Shown here piece after piece: positions 8,988 through 20,301 of a DNA stretch of 64,000 bases. The notes under the pieces were generated by a model. That model was given only the letters and a program-made list of their open reading frames with translations. It had not been told where the DNA came from and did not search any database. Location of the stretch: contig JAMLID010000009.1 of assembly GCA_023954355.1 (NCBI GenBank), forward strand, positions 1 through 64,000, read 5' to 3'. The first letter of the stretch is position 1; every line of letters begins with the position of its first letter. Origin of the DNA: Oligoflexia bacterium (lineage in GTDB: Bacteria; Bdellovibrionota; UBA1018; CAIPTA01). Made by a program: the position numbers and the translations under genes.

Positions 8988-9941
8988 ATGAATATCCCTA
9001 CTAATCCATCACCTAAACAACCAAATAGACCAGCTCTTGGCAAAGGTTTAGCTAGTTTATTGCCTTCGGCTGCACAAGTAGCTAATACTCAGCCGTCACA
9101 ACAAAATAAGACAACTCCACCACCAGTATTGGGTTTGGAAAATAAAGATAGGATTCCTGGTGTAGCTATGGTGGATGTATCTTTGATACAAGTAAACCAG
9201 TTTCAACCAAGAAGAGATTTTGATGAAGCTGCTTTAAGAGACTTGGCTGATTCTATATTAGCTAATGGTATTATTCAGCCACTAGTGGTTCGCCGCTTAG
9301 ATGATGGTAAATATCATTTGATTGCTGGTGAGAGAAGACTAAGAGCTTCTAAAATAGCTGGCTTACAACAAGTACCTGTTGTGGTTAGAAAATCTAGTGA
9401 TAAAGAAAGTTTAGAAATTGCTTTAGTTGAAAATATTCAAAGAGAAGACTTAAATTGTGTTGATATCGCTCTTTCTTATTTTCAGCTTTCTGAAGATTTT
9501 CACTTAACTCAAGAAGAGATTGCTAAGAGAGTTGGTAAAGATAGGGTTTCAGTTGCAAATTTTCTTAGATTACTAAAATTACCAGAATCTATTATTGATG
9601 ATCTAAGACAAGAGCGCCTAAGCTTAGGTCATGGCAAGGTTCTTTTATCTATTACCGATCCTGTTAAAAGATTAGAGATTCGAAATAAAATTATAGAAAA
9701 AAATCTTTCAGTCAGAGATACCGAAGAATACGTAAATCAATTAGCTGAAAAAACTGGTCAAACTTTGCAAAAAAATAAAAAGAAAGAGGTTCCTTTAGAG
9801 TTAAGGCACTTCTCAGAGCGCTTAGGAAGATCTTTGGGTACTCGCGTAAAAGCTAAGGGTGATCAATATAAGGGAAGTATAGTGATAGATTATTTTTCTA
9901 AAGAGGATTTAGATCGAATTAGTGAGCAATTATTAAGGTAG
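8988..9941 (+). CDS. parB: Chromosome partitioning protein ParB
   Basis: ParB is the CTPase/DNA clamp that loads at parS. The 317-residue product starts with the KGLASLLPS motif (ParA-contact region), then has the N-terminal ParB domain with FQPRRDF and the GERRLRA nucleotide-binding box. A helix-turn-helix follows (about 180-230, TQEEIAKRVGKDRVSVANFLRLLKLP in part), and a C-terminal dimerisation domain ends the protein. It lies 10 bases after parA, with two parS-like sites just upstream of the pair. Confidence 0.96.
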   Translation: MNIPTNPSPKQPNRPALGKGLASLLPSAAQVANTQPSQQNKTTPPPVLGLENKDRIPGVAMVDVSLIQVNQFQPRRDFDEAALRDLADSILANGIIQPLVVRRLDDGKYHLIAGERRLRASKIAGLQQVPVVVRKSSDKESLEIALVENIQREDLNCVDIALSYFQLSEDFHLTQEEIAKRVGKDRVSVANFLRLLKLPESIIDDLRQERLSLGHGKVLLSITDPVKRLEIRNKIIEKNLSVRDTEEYVNQLAEKTGQTLQKNKKKEVPLELRHFSERLGRSLGTRVKAKGDQYKGSIVIDYFSKEDLDRISEQLLR

Positions 9942-9945
9942 AAAT

Positions 9946-10308
9946 ATGAGAACAAAGTTAAGTGCAACTAAAGACAATCAAGAGGTAACTGGGGTCTTAG
10001 ACCAAGGCTCAGAATTTGATGGGGTACTTAGTTTCGAGGGTGCATTCCGCATTGGTGGAACTTTTAAGGGAAAAATATTTTCAGATGATATTTTAATTAT
10101 AGGTGAAGGGGCAGAGGTCTCAGCTGAGATAGAGGTAGGCACTCTAATTTTGTCGGGCAATTTTGAAGGGTCTGTAAAAGCAAAAGACCGTGTTGAGATT
10201 CATTATCCTGCGGTGTTTCGTGGTAATATTCAGTCGCCTTCACTAATGGTGGCTGACGGCGTTGTTTTTGAAGGTGTGTCACAAATGAACACAGAAGCTC
10301 AAATTTAA
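9946..10308 (+). CDS. Bactofilin family cytoskeletal protein
   Basis: Bactofilins polymerise without nucleotides into filaments built from a right-handed beta-helix, with roles in cell shape, stalks or ParAB positioning. This 120-residue protein has the family core: GVLSFEGAFRIGGTFKGKIFSDDILIIG in part, then repeating short strands with glycine turns (GNFEGSVKAKD, FRGNIQS). It is four bases behind parB, so a link to chromosome or pole organisation, as reported for Myxococcus bactofilins with ParAB, is an attractive inference. Confidence 0.88.
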   Translation: MRTKLSATKDNQEVTGVLDQGSEFDGVLSFEGAFRIGGTFKGKIFSDDILIIGEGAEVSAEIEVGTLILSGNFEGSVKAKDRVEIHYPAVFRGNIQSPSLMVADGVVFEGVSQMNTEAQI

Positions 10309-10337
10309 AAAAAATCAGAAAAATCATTTTAAGACAA

Positions 10338-10366
10338 TTGACTGTAGGCGATCTATTCGGTACACA
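10338..10366 (+). promoter_or_regulatory. Candidate promoter of the atp operon
   Basis: TTGACT (10338-10343), a 17-base spacer and TACACA (10361-10366) form a plausible housekeeping promoter in the 87-base gap between the bactofilin gene and the first atp gene. The -10 matches the consensus at only three positions. Confidence 0.35.
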
Positions 10367-10395
10367 GGGTCATACTAAAACACTAGAGATATGAA

Positions 10396-10848
10396 ATGAT
10401 TGCCGATCTTCAGCGACAGCTAGGAATTGATTCAAGTTTTTTTCCACTATTTATTATTTTTGTATTCGTCTTTTTATGGCTTCGTTACGTTTATTTTTCT
10501 CCCTTTATAAACCTAATTAAAGAAAGAGAAAAAAGTTCTGAAGGTGCTAATGAGGCAGCGGGAGAAGAAAACGCTAAGGCAAAAGAATTAGAAGAAGAGC
10601 TATTGGTACTTGAAAAAACGTTCCGTAAAAAAGTTATTGAACTTAGAGAAGAAAAAGTGAAAGCCGTGCAAGTTGATTTAGCTGGCGTATTTAGTAAAGA
10701 AAAAGAAATTGCAAAAAAACAAATTGAATCTGCGCGAGCTCAGGCTCTAGAAAATGAGAAGAGTGAGCTTAAGGCGCTAGAGGCTCAAGTAGATGAGTAC
10801 TCTATAGCTTTAGCTAGTAAGCTAACAAATAATAAGGTGAGGATTTAG
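10396..10848 (+). CDS. F-type ATP synthase subunit b' (F0)
   Basis: This is a b-type stator subunit that connects membrane F0 to F1. The 150-residue product has one N-terminal membrane segment (about 15-35) followed by a long charged coiled coil to the C-terminus. It is first in the order b', b, delta, alpha, gamma, beta, epsilon. Two consecutive b-type genes suggest a heterodimeric stalk. A GTG for the next gene overlaps its TAG. The sequence itself is weakly conserved, so the call leans on topology and position. Confidence 0.8.
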   Translation: MIADLQRQLGIDSSFFPLFIIFVFVFLWLRYVYFSPFINLIKEREKSSEGANEAAGEENAKAKELEEELLVLEKTFRKKVIELREEKVKAVQVDLAGVFSKEKEIAKKQIESARAQALENEKSELKALEAQVDEYSIALASKLTNNKVRI

Positions 10849-11339
10849 TGGCTGCAGGTAATGGTTTTCAAGTAGTTATCCCCTACGCATTTAATGCTTC
10901 AGTGGTTGTTGTTATTTTGTTTGTGCTTTTAAGAAAACCAACAAAGAAGTTTGTTTTTCAAAGGCACGAGAGAATGAAAGATCTTTTTGAGTCTGCTAAG
11001 AAAGCAAAATTAGAGGCCGAGCAAGCACTTTCTTCTGCTCAATTAAATTTAGAGCAATTTAAGAAAAATGAGCAGCAATTGTTTTCCAAGGAAGTAGAGA
11101 AAATTGATCGCGAGATTCAAGAATTAAAAACTAAAAATGAAGATGAGATAAAACGATTAAAAGTTGAGGCCGATCGCTTAGTTAAAAATGAGTTAGAGTC
11201 AGCTGGAAGCAGGGTGGTTGAGAGGTTCGTTAAAATGATTACAGATGCAACATCTTCAAAATTAGAGTCTAAATTACAGAAAGATGATCACGTAGCAATT
11301 ATTAATGATGCTCGGTCTAATATTGAGGCGGGTGTGTAG
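10848..11339 (+). CDS. atpF: F-type ATP synthase subunit b (F0)
   Basis: This is the second b-type stator subunit: one membrane segment near residues 12-28, then an amphipathic, lysine- and glutamate-rich coiled coil to residue 163. It starts with GTG overlapping the stop of the previous gene (TAGTG) and ends in the same TAGTG arrangement with atpH, which suggests tight translational coupling. Length is normal for the family (about 156-170). Confidence 0.85.
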   Translation: MAAGNGFQVVIPYAFNASVVVVILFVLLRKPTKKFVFQRHERMKDLFESAKKAKLEAEQALSSAQLNLEQFKKNEQQLFSKEVEKIDREIQELKTKNEDEIKRLKVEADRLVKNELESAGSRVVERFVKMITDATSSKLESKLQKDDHVAIINDARSNIEAGV

Positions 11340-11869
11340 TGGCAACTATTTCTAAAGTTTACGCTAAAGCAATTTTTGAATTAGCAAAAGAAACAAATAA
11401 AATTGATCAAATAGCTGCTGATGTAGATAGTTTAAAAACACTTTTTTCTTCAGAGAAAAAAATTATCCAAGCGCTTTCTTTAAAAAATGTTTCTTTAGAT
11501 AAGAAACAAGAAATTTTAAATGATTTAAGTGCGAGCTTGAATTTACAACAAGTAACAAAAAAATTTTTAAGTCTATTATTAGGGCGTTCACGTATAGATT
11601 CGTTCCCTGCTATTGCGGAAGAATTTAGTCAAATGCAGTTAAATGATAGAGGGGTAAAAACAGGCACTATATATTCTCCCATAGAACTATCTATGGATGA
11701 ATTGCAGTCTATTCAAAGCTCTATTGAAAAGAGAATTCAATCAAAAGTTATTTTTGATATTAAAGTGAATAAAAAATTACTCGGCGGCATTGTGGCAAAA
11801 GTAGACGGAAAAACTTTCGATGCAAGTATTAAAGCCCAGTTAGATAAATTTAAAGGTAAAACAGTTTAG
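11339..11869 (+). CDS. atpH: F-type ATP synthase subunit delta
   Basis: Delta sits on top of F1 and joins the alpha3beta3 head to the b stalk. The 176-residue protein starts ATISKVYAKAIFELAKE, typical of the family, and ends with the conserved C-terminal region (KLLGGIVAKVDGKTFDASIKAQLDKFK in part). The GTG start overlaps the atpF stop, and atpA follows 21 bases later behind a clear AGGAGAAA ribosome-binding site. Confidence 0.94.
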   Translation: MATISKVYAKAIFELAKETNKIDQIAADVDSLKTLFSSEKKIIQALSLKNVSLDKKQEILNDLSASLNLQQVTKKFLSLLLGRSRIDSFPAIAEEFSQMQLNDRGVKTGTIYSPIELSMDELQSIQSSIEKRIQSKVIFDIKVNKKLLGGIVAKVDGKTFDASIKAQLDKFKGKTV

Positions 11870-11890
11870 GTTAAATTATAGGAGAAAATC

Positions 11891-13399
11891 ATGAAGCTTC
11901 GAGCAGATGAAATTAGTCAAATTATCAAAAAACAGATAGCTGATTTTGATACTAAGCTTGACGTGGCAGAAACAGGTTCTGTTTTAACAGTAGGTGACGG
12001 GATCGCTAAAATCCATGGACTAGAAAATGCTCAAGCAGGTGAGTTATTAGATTTTAGTGATGGTGTAATGGGACTTGTAATGAACCTAGAGGAAGGCTCT
12101 GTGGGAGCATCAATTTTAGGTGATGACACTATTATTAAAGAAGGCCGCTCAGTTAAGAGAACAGGAAAAATTTTCGAAGTTCCTGTAGGTGAAGCCCTAT
12201 TAGGTCGTGTGGTAAATTCTCTTGGGTTACCTATTGATGGCGCTGGTCCGATTAAATCAGAACATTCTCGAAGAGTAGAAATCAAAGCTCCTGGGATTTT
12301 AGCTAGAAAATCTGTACATGAGCCGCTTCAAACAGGAATTAAAGCAATTGATTCTATGATTCCCATTGGTCGAGGCCAGAGAGAATTAATTATTGGCGAC
12401 CGACAAACAGGAAAAACAGCAATTGCTCTTGATACGATTATCAATCAAAAAGGCAAAGGCGTTTATTGTTTTTACGTAGCTATCGGACAAAAGCAATCTA
12501 CAGTTGCTCAGGTAGTAGAAAAGCTTAAGCGTGCAGGAGCAATGGAATATACCACCATTATCGCTGCAACAGCTGCAGACCAAGCGCCCATTCAGTTTAT
12601 TGCACCTTATGCGGGTGTAACCATGGCTGAGTATTTTAGAGATACAGGCCGACATGCATTAATTGTATATGATGATTTAACAAAACAAGCACAAGCGTAT
12701 CGTCAGCTTTCTCTATTATTAAGAAGACCTCCAGGCAGGGAAGCTTATCCTGGAGACGTATTTTATCTTCACTCAAGACTGTTAGAGCGTGCTGCTAAAT
12801 TATCAGATAAATTAGGCGCTGGTAGTTTAACTGCTCTTCCAATTATCGAAACACAAGCTGGTGACGTATCTGCTTATATTCCGACAAACGTAATCTCTAT
12901 TACAGACGGTCAAATTTTCTTAGAAAGTGATCTTTTCTATTCAGGTCAAAGACCTGCTGTGAACGTGGGGATTTCTGTATCAAGGGTAGGTGGAAGCGCT
13001 CAAATTAAAGCGATGAAGTCTGTAGCGGGAACACTTCGTTTAGACTTAGCTCAATATAGAGAAAAGGCTGCATTTGCTCAGTTTGGATCAGATTTAGATG
13101 CTGCAACACAAAAACAGTTAGCTCGTGGCCAACGATTGATGGAGTTGTTAAAGCAAGGTCAATATGCCCCAGTAGAGGTAGAGAACCAAGTAGTTGCTAT
13201 TTACGCCGCTAACCAAGGATATTTAGACACTGTGCCTGTGAAGAAAATTCAAGACTGGGAGCAAAGCTTTATTCGAGAGTTAAAAGCGAATAGTCCTGAA
13301 GTTTTAAAAGAAATTTCTTCTTCTGGAAAATTAGATGGAGCAAATAAAGATAAGTTAGATGGCTTGTTGAAAAACCACGTTAAGTCGTTCACCGCTTAA
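11891..13399 (+). CDS. atpA: F-type ATP synthase subunit alpha
   Basis: This is the non-catalytic nucleotide-binding subunit of F1. The 502-residue product has the beta-barrel N-domain, the P-loop GDRQTGKT at 169-176, and the alpha signature [17 protein letters not shown] with the essential Arg. The length matches E. coli AtpA (513) closely. It lies in the conserved delta-alpha-gamma order and shows no anomalies. Confidence 0.98.
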   Translation: MKLRADEISQIIKKQIADFDTKLDVAETGSVLTVGDGIAKIHGLENAQAGELLDFSDGVMGLVMNLEEGSVGASILGDDTIIKEGRSVKRTGKIFEVPVGEALLGRVVNSLGLPIDGAGPIKSEHSRRVEIKAPGILARKSVHEPLQTGIKAIDSMIPIGRGQRELIIGDRQTGKTAIALDTIINQKGKGVYCFYVAIGQKQSTVAQVVEKLKRAGAMEYTTIIAATAADQAPIQFIAPYAGVTMAEYFRDTGRHALIVYDDLTKQAQAYRQLSLLLRRPPGREAYPGDVFYLHSRLLERAAKLSDKLGAGSLTALPIIETQAGDVSAYIPTNVISITDGQIFLESDLFYSGQRPAVNVGISVSRVGGSAQIKAMKSVAGTLRLDLAQYREKAAFAQFGSDLDAATQKQLARGQRLMELLKQGQYAPVEVENQVVAIYAANQGYLDTVPVKKIQDWEQSFIRELKANSPEVLKEISSSGKLDGANKDKLDGLLKNHVKSFTA

Positions 13400-13414
13400 T
13401 ATATAGGATATAAA

Positions 13415-14299
13415 ATGGCTTCTGGAAAAGACCTTAAAAGACGAATCGCGAGTGTAAAGAGCACACAGCAAATTACGAAGGCTATGAAGATGGTAGCTGC
13501 TGCTCGTTTGCGTAGAGCTCAAGAGGCGATCATTCGTGCTAGGCCTTTTTCAGTAGCGATTAAATCAACAGTACAAAATCTACTTTTAGATGGCGATATT
13601 CGTGCGAAGCATGCCCTTTTAGAAAAAAGAGAAAACCCAAAAAGCGCTTTAGTAATTGTTATCTCTTCTGATCGTGGTCTTTGCGGTAGCTTCAACTCTT
13701 CATTACTGAAGAGAACCGAAAACTACTATAAGCAAAATAAAGATGTCTATTCTGAGGGTATAAAATTTCTCTGTATAGGTAAAAAAGGGAACGAATATCT
13801 TACACATAGAAAAATACCTGTATATAAGTATATCGCAGATTTTCAAAAAACAATGACGTACGCAAAGATTCAAGTCTTAGCAGAAGATTTAATGAGTCGT
13901 TTCATTAATAAAGAATTCGATGAAGTTCATGTGATTTATTCAGAGTTTAAGTCAGCGATTTCTCAATCTGTTACTATGCAGACAATTCTTCCGATAGATG
14001 CAAGTACTGAAGAAAAAGAGACTAAGTCAGTTGCTACTCAGTCAGAGTTTTTATTCGAGCCAGAAAAAGAACAAATTTTAAATGCATTATTGCCAAGGTA
14101 TTTTAAAGCGAAATTATATCAATCATTACTAGAATCGGCTGCCAGTGAACATGGTGCGCGTATGTCTGCTATGGAAAATGCTACAAAGAATGCTGGTGAG
14201 ATGATTAGAAAACTAACATTAGAGTATAACAAAATTCGCCAAGCGGGAATTACTAAAGAATTATTAGAAATCGTTTCAGGGGCCGAGGCCTTAAATTAA
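13415..14299 (+). CDS. atpG: F-type ATP synthase subunit gamma
   Basis: Gamma is the central rotor shaft of F1. The 294-residue protein starts with the conserved KRRIASVKSTQQITKAMKMV and ends with the other half of the coiled coil, including the family box ARMSAMENATKNA. SSDRGLCGSFN in the middle is also typical. It lies between atpA and atpD with short gaps. Confidence 0.97.
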   Translation: MASGKDLKRRIASVKSTQQITKAMKMVAAARLRRAQEAIIRARPFSVAIKSTVQNLLLDGDIRAKHALLEKRENPKSALVIVISSDRGLCGSFNSSLLKRTENYYKQNKDVYSEGIKFLCIGKKGNEYLTHRKIPVYKYIADFQKTMTYAKIQVLAEDLMSRFINKEFDEVHVIYSEFKSAISQSVTMQTILPIDASTEEKETKSVATQSEFLFEPEKEQILNALLPRYFKAKLYQSLLESAASEHGARMSAMENATKNAGEMIRKLTLEYNKIRQAGITKELLEIVSGAEALN

Positions 14300-14311
14300 T
14301 AGGAGAGAAAA

Positions 14312-15743
<1,432 letters not shown>

Positions 15744-15744
15744 A

Positions 15745-16167
15745 ATGGCAGCGAATAATCAAATGCAATTAAGTGTAGTTACTCCAGAGAAATCTATTGT
15801 CACTAATATAGATGTGGCCTCTGTGGTCCTACCTGGTGAGCTAGGTCAAATGACTCTTCTTCCGGGTCATATAAATTTACTCACTACTCTTGGGCATGGT
15901 GTCTTTGGTTACCGTGTAAAAGATGAGTGGCAAATTGCATTCCTTGCTGGGGGTTTTGCTCAAGTATTTAACGGTTCCGTTACTGTTTTAGCAGAAACCA
16001 TGGAAATGGAAAAAGACCTCGATTTAGCTAAGGCTGAAGCAAATCTAAAAGAAATTATTACTAAATTAGCTCAATTAAAGGCTGGCTCTAGTGAATATAC
16101 TTCTGCCTTAGAAGAAAAAGGCTTCGCTGAATCGCGTGTAAAAGCTGCTCAGAAAAAAATACACTAA
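15745..16167 (+). CDS. atpC: F-type ATP synthase subunit epsilon
   Basis: Epsilon couples gamma to the c-ring and inhibits ATP hydrolysis through its C-terminal helices. The 140-residue protein has the N-terminal beta sandwich with VVLPGELGQMTLLPGHINLLT (family GxxGxLPGH region) and a C-terminal helical hairpin. It starts one base after the atpD stop and closes the operon. The genes for F0 subunits a and c are not in this window. Confidence 0.95.
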   Translation: MAANNQMQLSVVTPEKSIVTNIDVASVVLPGELGQMTLLPGHINLLTTLGHGVFGYRVKDEWQIAFLAGGFAQVFNGSVTVLAETMEMEKDLDLAKAEANLKEIITKLAQLKAGSSEYTSALEEKGFAESRVKAAQKKIH

Positions 16168-16277
16168 TTTAATACTAAATAGTGTTTATTTGTCTTTTGA
16201 CAAAATGACAATCTGTAATAGGCAGTGCTGCATTTTCTCTTTCTGCAACAGAAGAATTTGTGAAATACTAGTGAGTA

Positions 16278-18491
16278 ATGAGCACAAATTCCATGGACGG
16301 AAAAATCGTAGGCAAGATGAATATTCGTGATAAATGCATCCGAATTATTTCTTCTTCAGCAATTGCCGGCCTAACTTTATCTTTTGTTGTTGGTGAATGG
16401 GTTGACTACCAATCACAAAAATTAGGAAAAGTAGCTGTCGATAATAGAATTTATCCGCAAAAAATATTGCCAATTACTCCCATAAAGTCTCTAGTAGAAA
16501 AAATTCGCGTTGAATCTATTGAAAACTCTATCTTAGCGTCTAATTCAGTTCATGAACCTGAAGCTGTACAAAAAATTGCAGATGTAATTCTGCCGCAAAA
16601 GAGCTTTGATCTTAAGCCATTAGCAAAAATGGCTCCGTCGGACATGATGGCAAAAGCACCTAAAGTTGTTAATTCTGTATCTGTTGATCAAATAAATAAA
16701 ATTTTCGATAAAATCCAGACAGTCCGTGGAGCTATATATAAGGATATAGAAAAAACAGATACCTTTAACTCTGTTATTGTTTCGCAAAACTATAATTCAA
16801 AAGACAAAATAGAAAAAAAATTAGATCTAAAAAAGATCGAAGCTTCTAAAAATGAAAACGAAACAAAAAAGACTACTGAAGTATCTATCGTTAATGGTGT
16901 AGAAACAAAAAACAATATAGAAGCTAGTTTTACAGATCGATACGTATTGCTCGGAAAAATTATACCGAATACTACAGAGCAATTACTTGGGCATTTTGAG
17001 GTTTCTGCATTTGAGAAAATATCATCCGAAGGAATGCCTGTGGGTTTTCCTATAAGCCAAGAAATTCTAAGAAAAGGCGTTTCATCATATAAATTAGAAA
17101 TCCCACATAAGTATAGAACGGTATTTCTATTTGCTCAGTACTTTGGGCCGAGCGGAACTTCAACATGGATTCAACCAGAAAAGAACCCCATTTCTTTTTC
17201 TAAAGACAGTAAATATGTAGCTGACCTATATATGAAAATGGAAGATAGTATTTCTTCGGTCTCTGCAGCTGTTTCTGAGGTAAAAAAAGAAGCTAAAGCA
17301 GTAGAGAAACAATATATAAGAGGTAGAGTTCTTACCTATTTTGCTAATACGAAAGCGATTCCTCAATCAGATGTTGTTGTTAAAGTTAGAGGTAGAAAAG
17401 AGGCGGTCAGAACAAATTCAAATGGCTATTTTTCTATCCCGGCTGGTAGTTTTACAGGCACTATTTTTTTAGAATTGCTAAAGCCTGGATATCATCCATC
17501 AATATTAGAGATTAGTAATGATGATTTTTCAAAAACTCATGAAGCTTTTTTATTATCTAGAGACGCAGCATCACAGGTAGCCCGAAAAATAGGAATCAAC
17601 CAAGGCTCACAAAAAGGAATTTATATAGGTAGAATTAAAGGCTCTTCTGGTGAATCAATATCTGGAGCAAGTGTATCTTTAAGCATTAATTCTGAAGGCC
17701 CATTCTACTTTAATGAAGATGGGATTCCCTCTAGGGATCTACGTAAAACAACACAAGACGGTAGGTTTGTATTTTTTAATGTTGATGCGGCTTTGGGGTT
17801 TTTGGAGTCAACAATAGACGGAGAATCAATTGCACCAACTTCTACAGCGTTTGTAGATGGCGGGCAATTCATTTACGAAGATTTAGTTTTAGATAAAACT
17901 GAGGTAAAAGGGCGAATTTTTAGTCCTGTTGGATTAGAAAATAAAAAGGGGCTTGTGAATATAGATCAAGCAAAAGTACGAGTGGTTGGTTCTTCTGATT
18001 GGATTACAACAGATTCCAATGGCATATTTACGTTGCCGATAAAAAAATGGTTTCAAAATAAAAGAGTAGACTTAGAATTTTCAACAGCTAATTTTTTCAA
18101 CCACAGATATTCAATAGTAGTCAAAGGGCCTAACGTATTTAAAAATCTTTATGCTTTTCCGGCAGTCTATATTCGCAAACTAGCTAGAGCAATTGATCTA
18201 GACTTAGATTCGATGAATGGGATTGTATTTGGAAAAATAAAAAATAGAAGCGTAAGAGTAGATGCCCTTAGTGACCATTCTGCACAGAATTTTGCTAAAG
18301 ATTTCTATTTTGATTTTAAAGGGAGACTACGTGGGTCTCACTATATGACTGATCCACGATTTGGTACTTTTGTTATATTTAATATACCTAAGGGAAGAAG
18401 CATAATTAATGGAAGTACAAAATCAGGGAAATTATATTTCTCAGATGCTGTATCTATAGCTCCATCTACTATTTCTATTGTACTAGATTAG
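16278..18491 (+). CDS. Uncharacterised exported protein with carboxypeptidase-regulatory-like repeats
   Basis: I do not recognise a named family for the whole protein. The 737 residues start with a short basic tail and one hydrophobic segment (about 25-42) that may anchor it in the inner membrane. A lysine- and serine-rich linker follows, then several beta-sandwich units of the carboxypeptidase regulatory type. The clearest are RGRVLTYFANTKAIPQSDVVVKV with TNSNGYFSIPAG (about 350-400), one ending TTQDGRFVFFNV (about 495), and one with VRVVGSSDWITTDSNGIFTLP (about 570-590). Such domains sit on outer-membrane or surface proteins in many Gram-negative bacteria. It stands alone after the atp operon, converging with the patatin gene. 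Its function is unknown. Confidence 0.75.
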   Translation: MSTNSMDGKIVGKMNIRDKCIRIISSSAIAGLTLSFVVGEWVDYQSQKLGKVAVDNRIYPQKILPITPIKSLVEKIRVESIENSILASNSVHEPEAVQKIADVILPQKSFDLKPLAKMAPSDMMAKAPKVVNSVSVDQINKIFDKIQTVRGAIYKDIEKTDTFNSVIVSQNYNSKDKIEKKLDLKKIEASKNENETKKTTEVSIVNGVETKNNIEASFTDRYVLLGKIIPNTTEQLLGHFEVSAFEKISSEGMPVGFPISQEILRKGVSSYKLEIPHKYRTVFLFAQYFGPSGTSTWIQPEKNPISFSKDSKYVADLYMKMEDSISSVSAAVSEVKKEAKAVEKQYIRGRVLTYFANTKAIPQSDVVVKVRGRKEAVRTNSNGYFSIPAGSFTGTIFLELLKPGYHPSILEISNDDFSKTHEAFLLSRDAASQVARKIGINQGSQKGIYIGRIKGSSGESISGASVSLSINSEGPFYFNEDGIPSRDLRKTTQDGRFVFFNVDAALGFLESTIDGESIAPTSTAFVDGGQFIYEDLVLDKTEVKGRIFSPVGLENKKGLVNIDQAKVRVVGSSDWITTDSNGIFTLPIKKWFQNKRVDLEFSTANFFNHRYSIVVKGPNVFKNLYAFPAVYIRKLARAIDLDLDSMNGIVFGKIKNRSVRVDALSDHSAQNFAKDFYFDFKGRLRGSHYMTDPRFGTFVIFNIPKGRSIINGSTKSGKLYFSDAVSIAPSTISIVLD

Positions 18492-18506
18492 GCTAGCAGG
18501 CCTAGG

Positions 18507-19712
18507 TCATTTAATTTCGTATTCTCTAAGCGTTTCAATAGCGGCCATAAAACCAATTCTAACAATTTTTTCCATAAACTTTGCAGAAAAACTAAAGTGT
18601 TCACCGAAAAACATTTCATGGTCTGATGGTCTTGGATTGATATAGATATAATTAGTATTTTTACTAATGGATAGTTTTGTTTCTAGAATGCGTAGAATAT
18701 TTTTCTTATGTTGATCAGAAAAATTATTGTCATCTAAATAGTTTTTAACCGAATCAAGAGCGGCAAGCTTTTGATTTCTTGAATAAATAGAAGATTGGAT
18801 TCTTCTTTCTATCATTAAATAGATCGCTTGGATTCCTATAGCAGTGATGCCAAATTTTGTTAGAGAGCCAACTTCTCGGGAGAAATGATATGGTTGGTGG
18901 GTGTAGCTAGCGATAATAAGGTCTGCCCCCATCTGCTCAGCAACATTTGTTGAGAGGGTCTCTCTGATTTCACCATCAAAAAAATAAACGATTTTTCCTT
19001 TTTTATTACGTATTCCATAAGGGGAAAATATAGGAGGTAAAGAAATAGATGCTGCAACAGCATCAGAAACAGAGACCCCTGTTTCATATAGGCACCTAGG
19101 ATCATCTTTAGGTGGAGGTAGCAGACGGTTAGAGAAAATCACTCGTTTGGAGTGATTAAGCTGCGTTGCAACTACTCCGAAATCAGGTAAATAATCTTTG
19201 AAGTCGTTAGAGGGTAGTACGTCTTCTCTCATATATCTTTCGACCCCAGAGGTAGTGAATAAACCAGATAGAGAGAGAAGCTTTTGTCTTCTATATAAGA
19301 GATCAATAGCGCCTATTGTCATATTTCTGATTCTATGAGAAATGCTTCTGTGTGCAGCCGTCTCATGAGGAGATGATTTTACAGACATTAGAGTCGTATA
19401 AGAGAGCGGTTTAAGTGCGCTTTGATTTTTCTTGGTTTTACCTAAGTATGAATTAAAAATTTGCTCTATTGAGTATCCAGAGGCTAGGTAGGCTGAAATT
19501 ACACTACCAGCGCTTGATCCAATATAAGTATCTATGGTCAAATTTTCTTTGGCTACCCTTTTGCTGCTTGATTTAAGTCCACCGAGAAATTTAAATCCTT
19601 TTTCCTGAAGAGCTAGGGTCACGCCCATATGAAAGGCGGCAGCTTTGGTTGCTCCGCCAGAGCAAACAAAGGCGATTTTTTTAGGATTCTCAATACTTAT
19701 TTTTTTGCTCAC
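18507..19712 (-). CDS. Patatin-like phospholipase
   Basis: Patatin-fold lipases hydrolyse acyl esters of phospholipids with a Ser-Asp dyad. The 401-residue product has the glycine-rich oxyanion loop CSGGATKAAAFHMGV (17-31), the nucleophile elbow GSSAG (65-69, Ser67), and the Asp motif DGE (246-248) in place of the usual DGG/DGA. No signal peptide is visible, so it may act in the cytoplasm or be exported by another route. It converges with the preceding plus-strand gene 15 bases away. Patatins are frequent in predatory bacteria and some pathogens, but I see nothing here that tells its target. Confidence 0.88.
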   Translation of the reverse strand: MSKKISIENPKKIAFVCSGGATKAAAFHMGVTLALQEKGFKFLGGLKSSSKRVAKENLTIDTYIGSSAGSVISAYLASGYSIEQIFNSYLGKTKKNQSALKPLSYTTLMSVKSSPHETAAHRSISHRIRNMTIGAIDLLYRRQKLLSLSGLFTTSGVERYMREDVLPSNDFKDYLPDFGVVATQLNHSKRVIFSNRLLPPPKDDPRCLYETGVSVSDAVAASISLPPIFSPYGIRNKKGKIVYFFDGEIRETLSTNVAEQMGADLIIASYTHQPYHFSREVGSLTKFGITAIGIQAIYLMIERRIQSSIYSRNQKLAALDSVKNYLDDNNFSDQHKKNILRILETKLSISKNTNYIYINPRPSDHEMFFGEHFSFSAKFMEKIVRIGFMAAIETLREYEIK

Positions 19713-19827
19713 TTAGTATTAAAGGTAAAGAAATGAGTAAAAACAGTCAATTGATGACTTGCAATAGATAAAAAATTCATGAATACTCAAAAATGAAACT
19801 ATAGAATCAGGAAGATTGGAGAAGAGT

Positions 19828-20301
19828 ATGCATAATATGGAGTGGTTACCTCTAACTGAATACGCATTACGTTCAGGTATAAGCATATCAACGCTTCGCA
19901 GAAAAATTAAATCCAATACTATAGATTATAAAATGGAAGAAGGCAGGTATTTGGTTAGGTTTGAATCTGATGAAAAACCTAAGGTTCATAAGTTTATTTC
20001 TGATGACCGACCCATTGCCCCAAAGCCACAGAAGATCGCAAAAGAGACAAAGAAGACAGAACCTGTAGTCAGTATAAATGTACAGGAAGTTAATAAAGTA
20101 TCAGTGCCAGAAGGTTTAGCGTCAGGCTCACCAACTTCTAACCAAAGGGTTGCCCTCATAGAAAGCGATTTAAAGTGGCGCGCATTAGAAGCTAGAGTTT
20201 CTGGAATGGCTAAGAAGATGGATTTTTTATCAGAACAATTAGCAGAACTTAAAATGCTAGTGAAAATATTCGAGGAACGCCTTGATCAAGATAAATTTTA
20301 A
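19828..20301 (+). CDS. Small protein with N-terminal helix-turn-helix (MerR/excisionase-like) and C-terminal coiled coil
   Basis: The 158-residue product starts MHNMEWLPLTEYALRSGISISTLRRK (first residues), which looks like a winged helix-turn-helix of the excisionase/MerR type. A proline-rich linker and a C-terminal heptad-like helix (about 125-155) follow. I chose the ATG at 19828 because GGAG precedes it by eight bases; an in-frame TTG lies 12 bases upstream. It overlaps the next gene, an outer-membrane protein. It could be a DNA-binding regulator or a structural HTH protein. The specific role is unknown. Confidence 0.65.
   Translation: MHNMEWLPLTEYALRSGISISTLRRKIKSNTIDYKMEEGRYLVRFESDEKPKVHKFISDDRPIAPKPQKIAKETKKTEPVVSINVQEVNKVSVPEGLASGSPTSNQRVALIESDLKWRALEARVSGMAKKMDFLSEQLAELKMLVKIFEERLDQDKF

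Noticed and set aside
16220..16240. Sigma-54 promoter before the gene at 16278
   Set aside because: GG and GC elements are present but only seven bases apart instead of ten.
18485..18507. Hairpin TAGGC/GCCTA between the convergent genes as bidirectional terminator
   Set aside because: The stem is five pairs with no T tract on either side. It could be chance.
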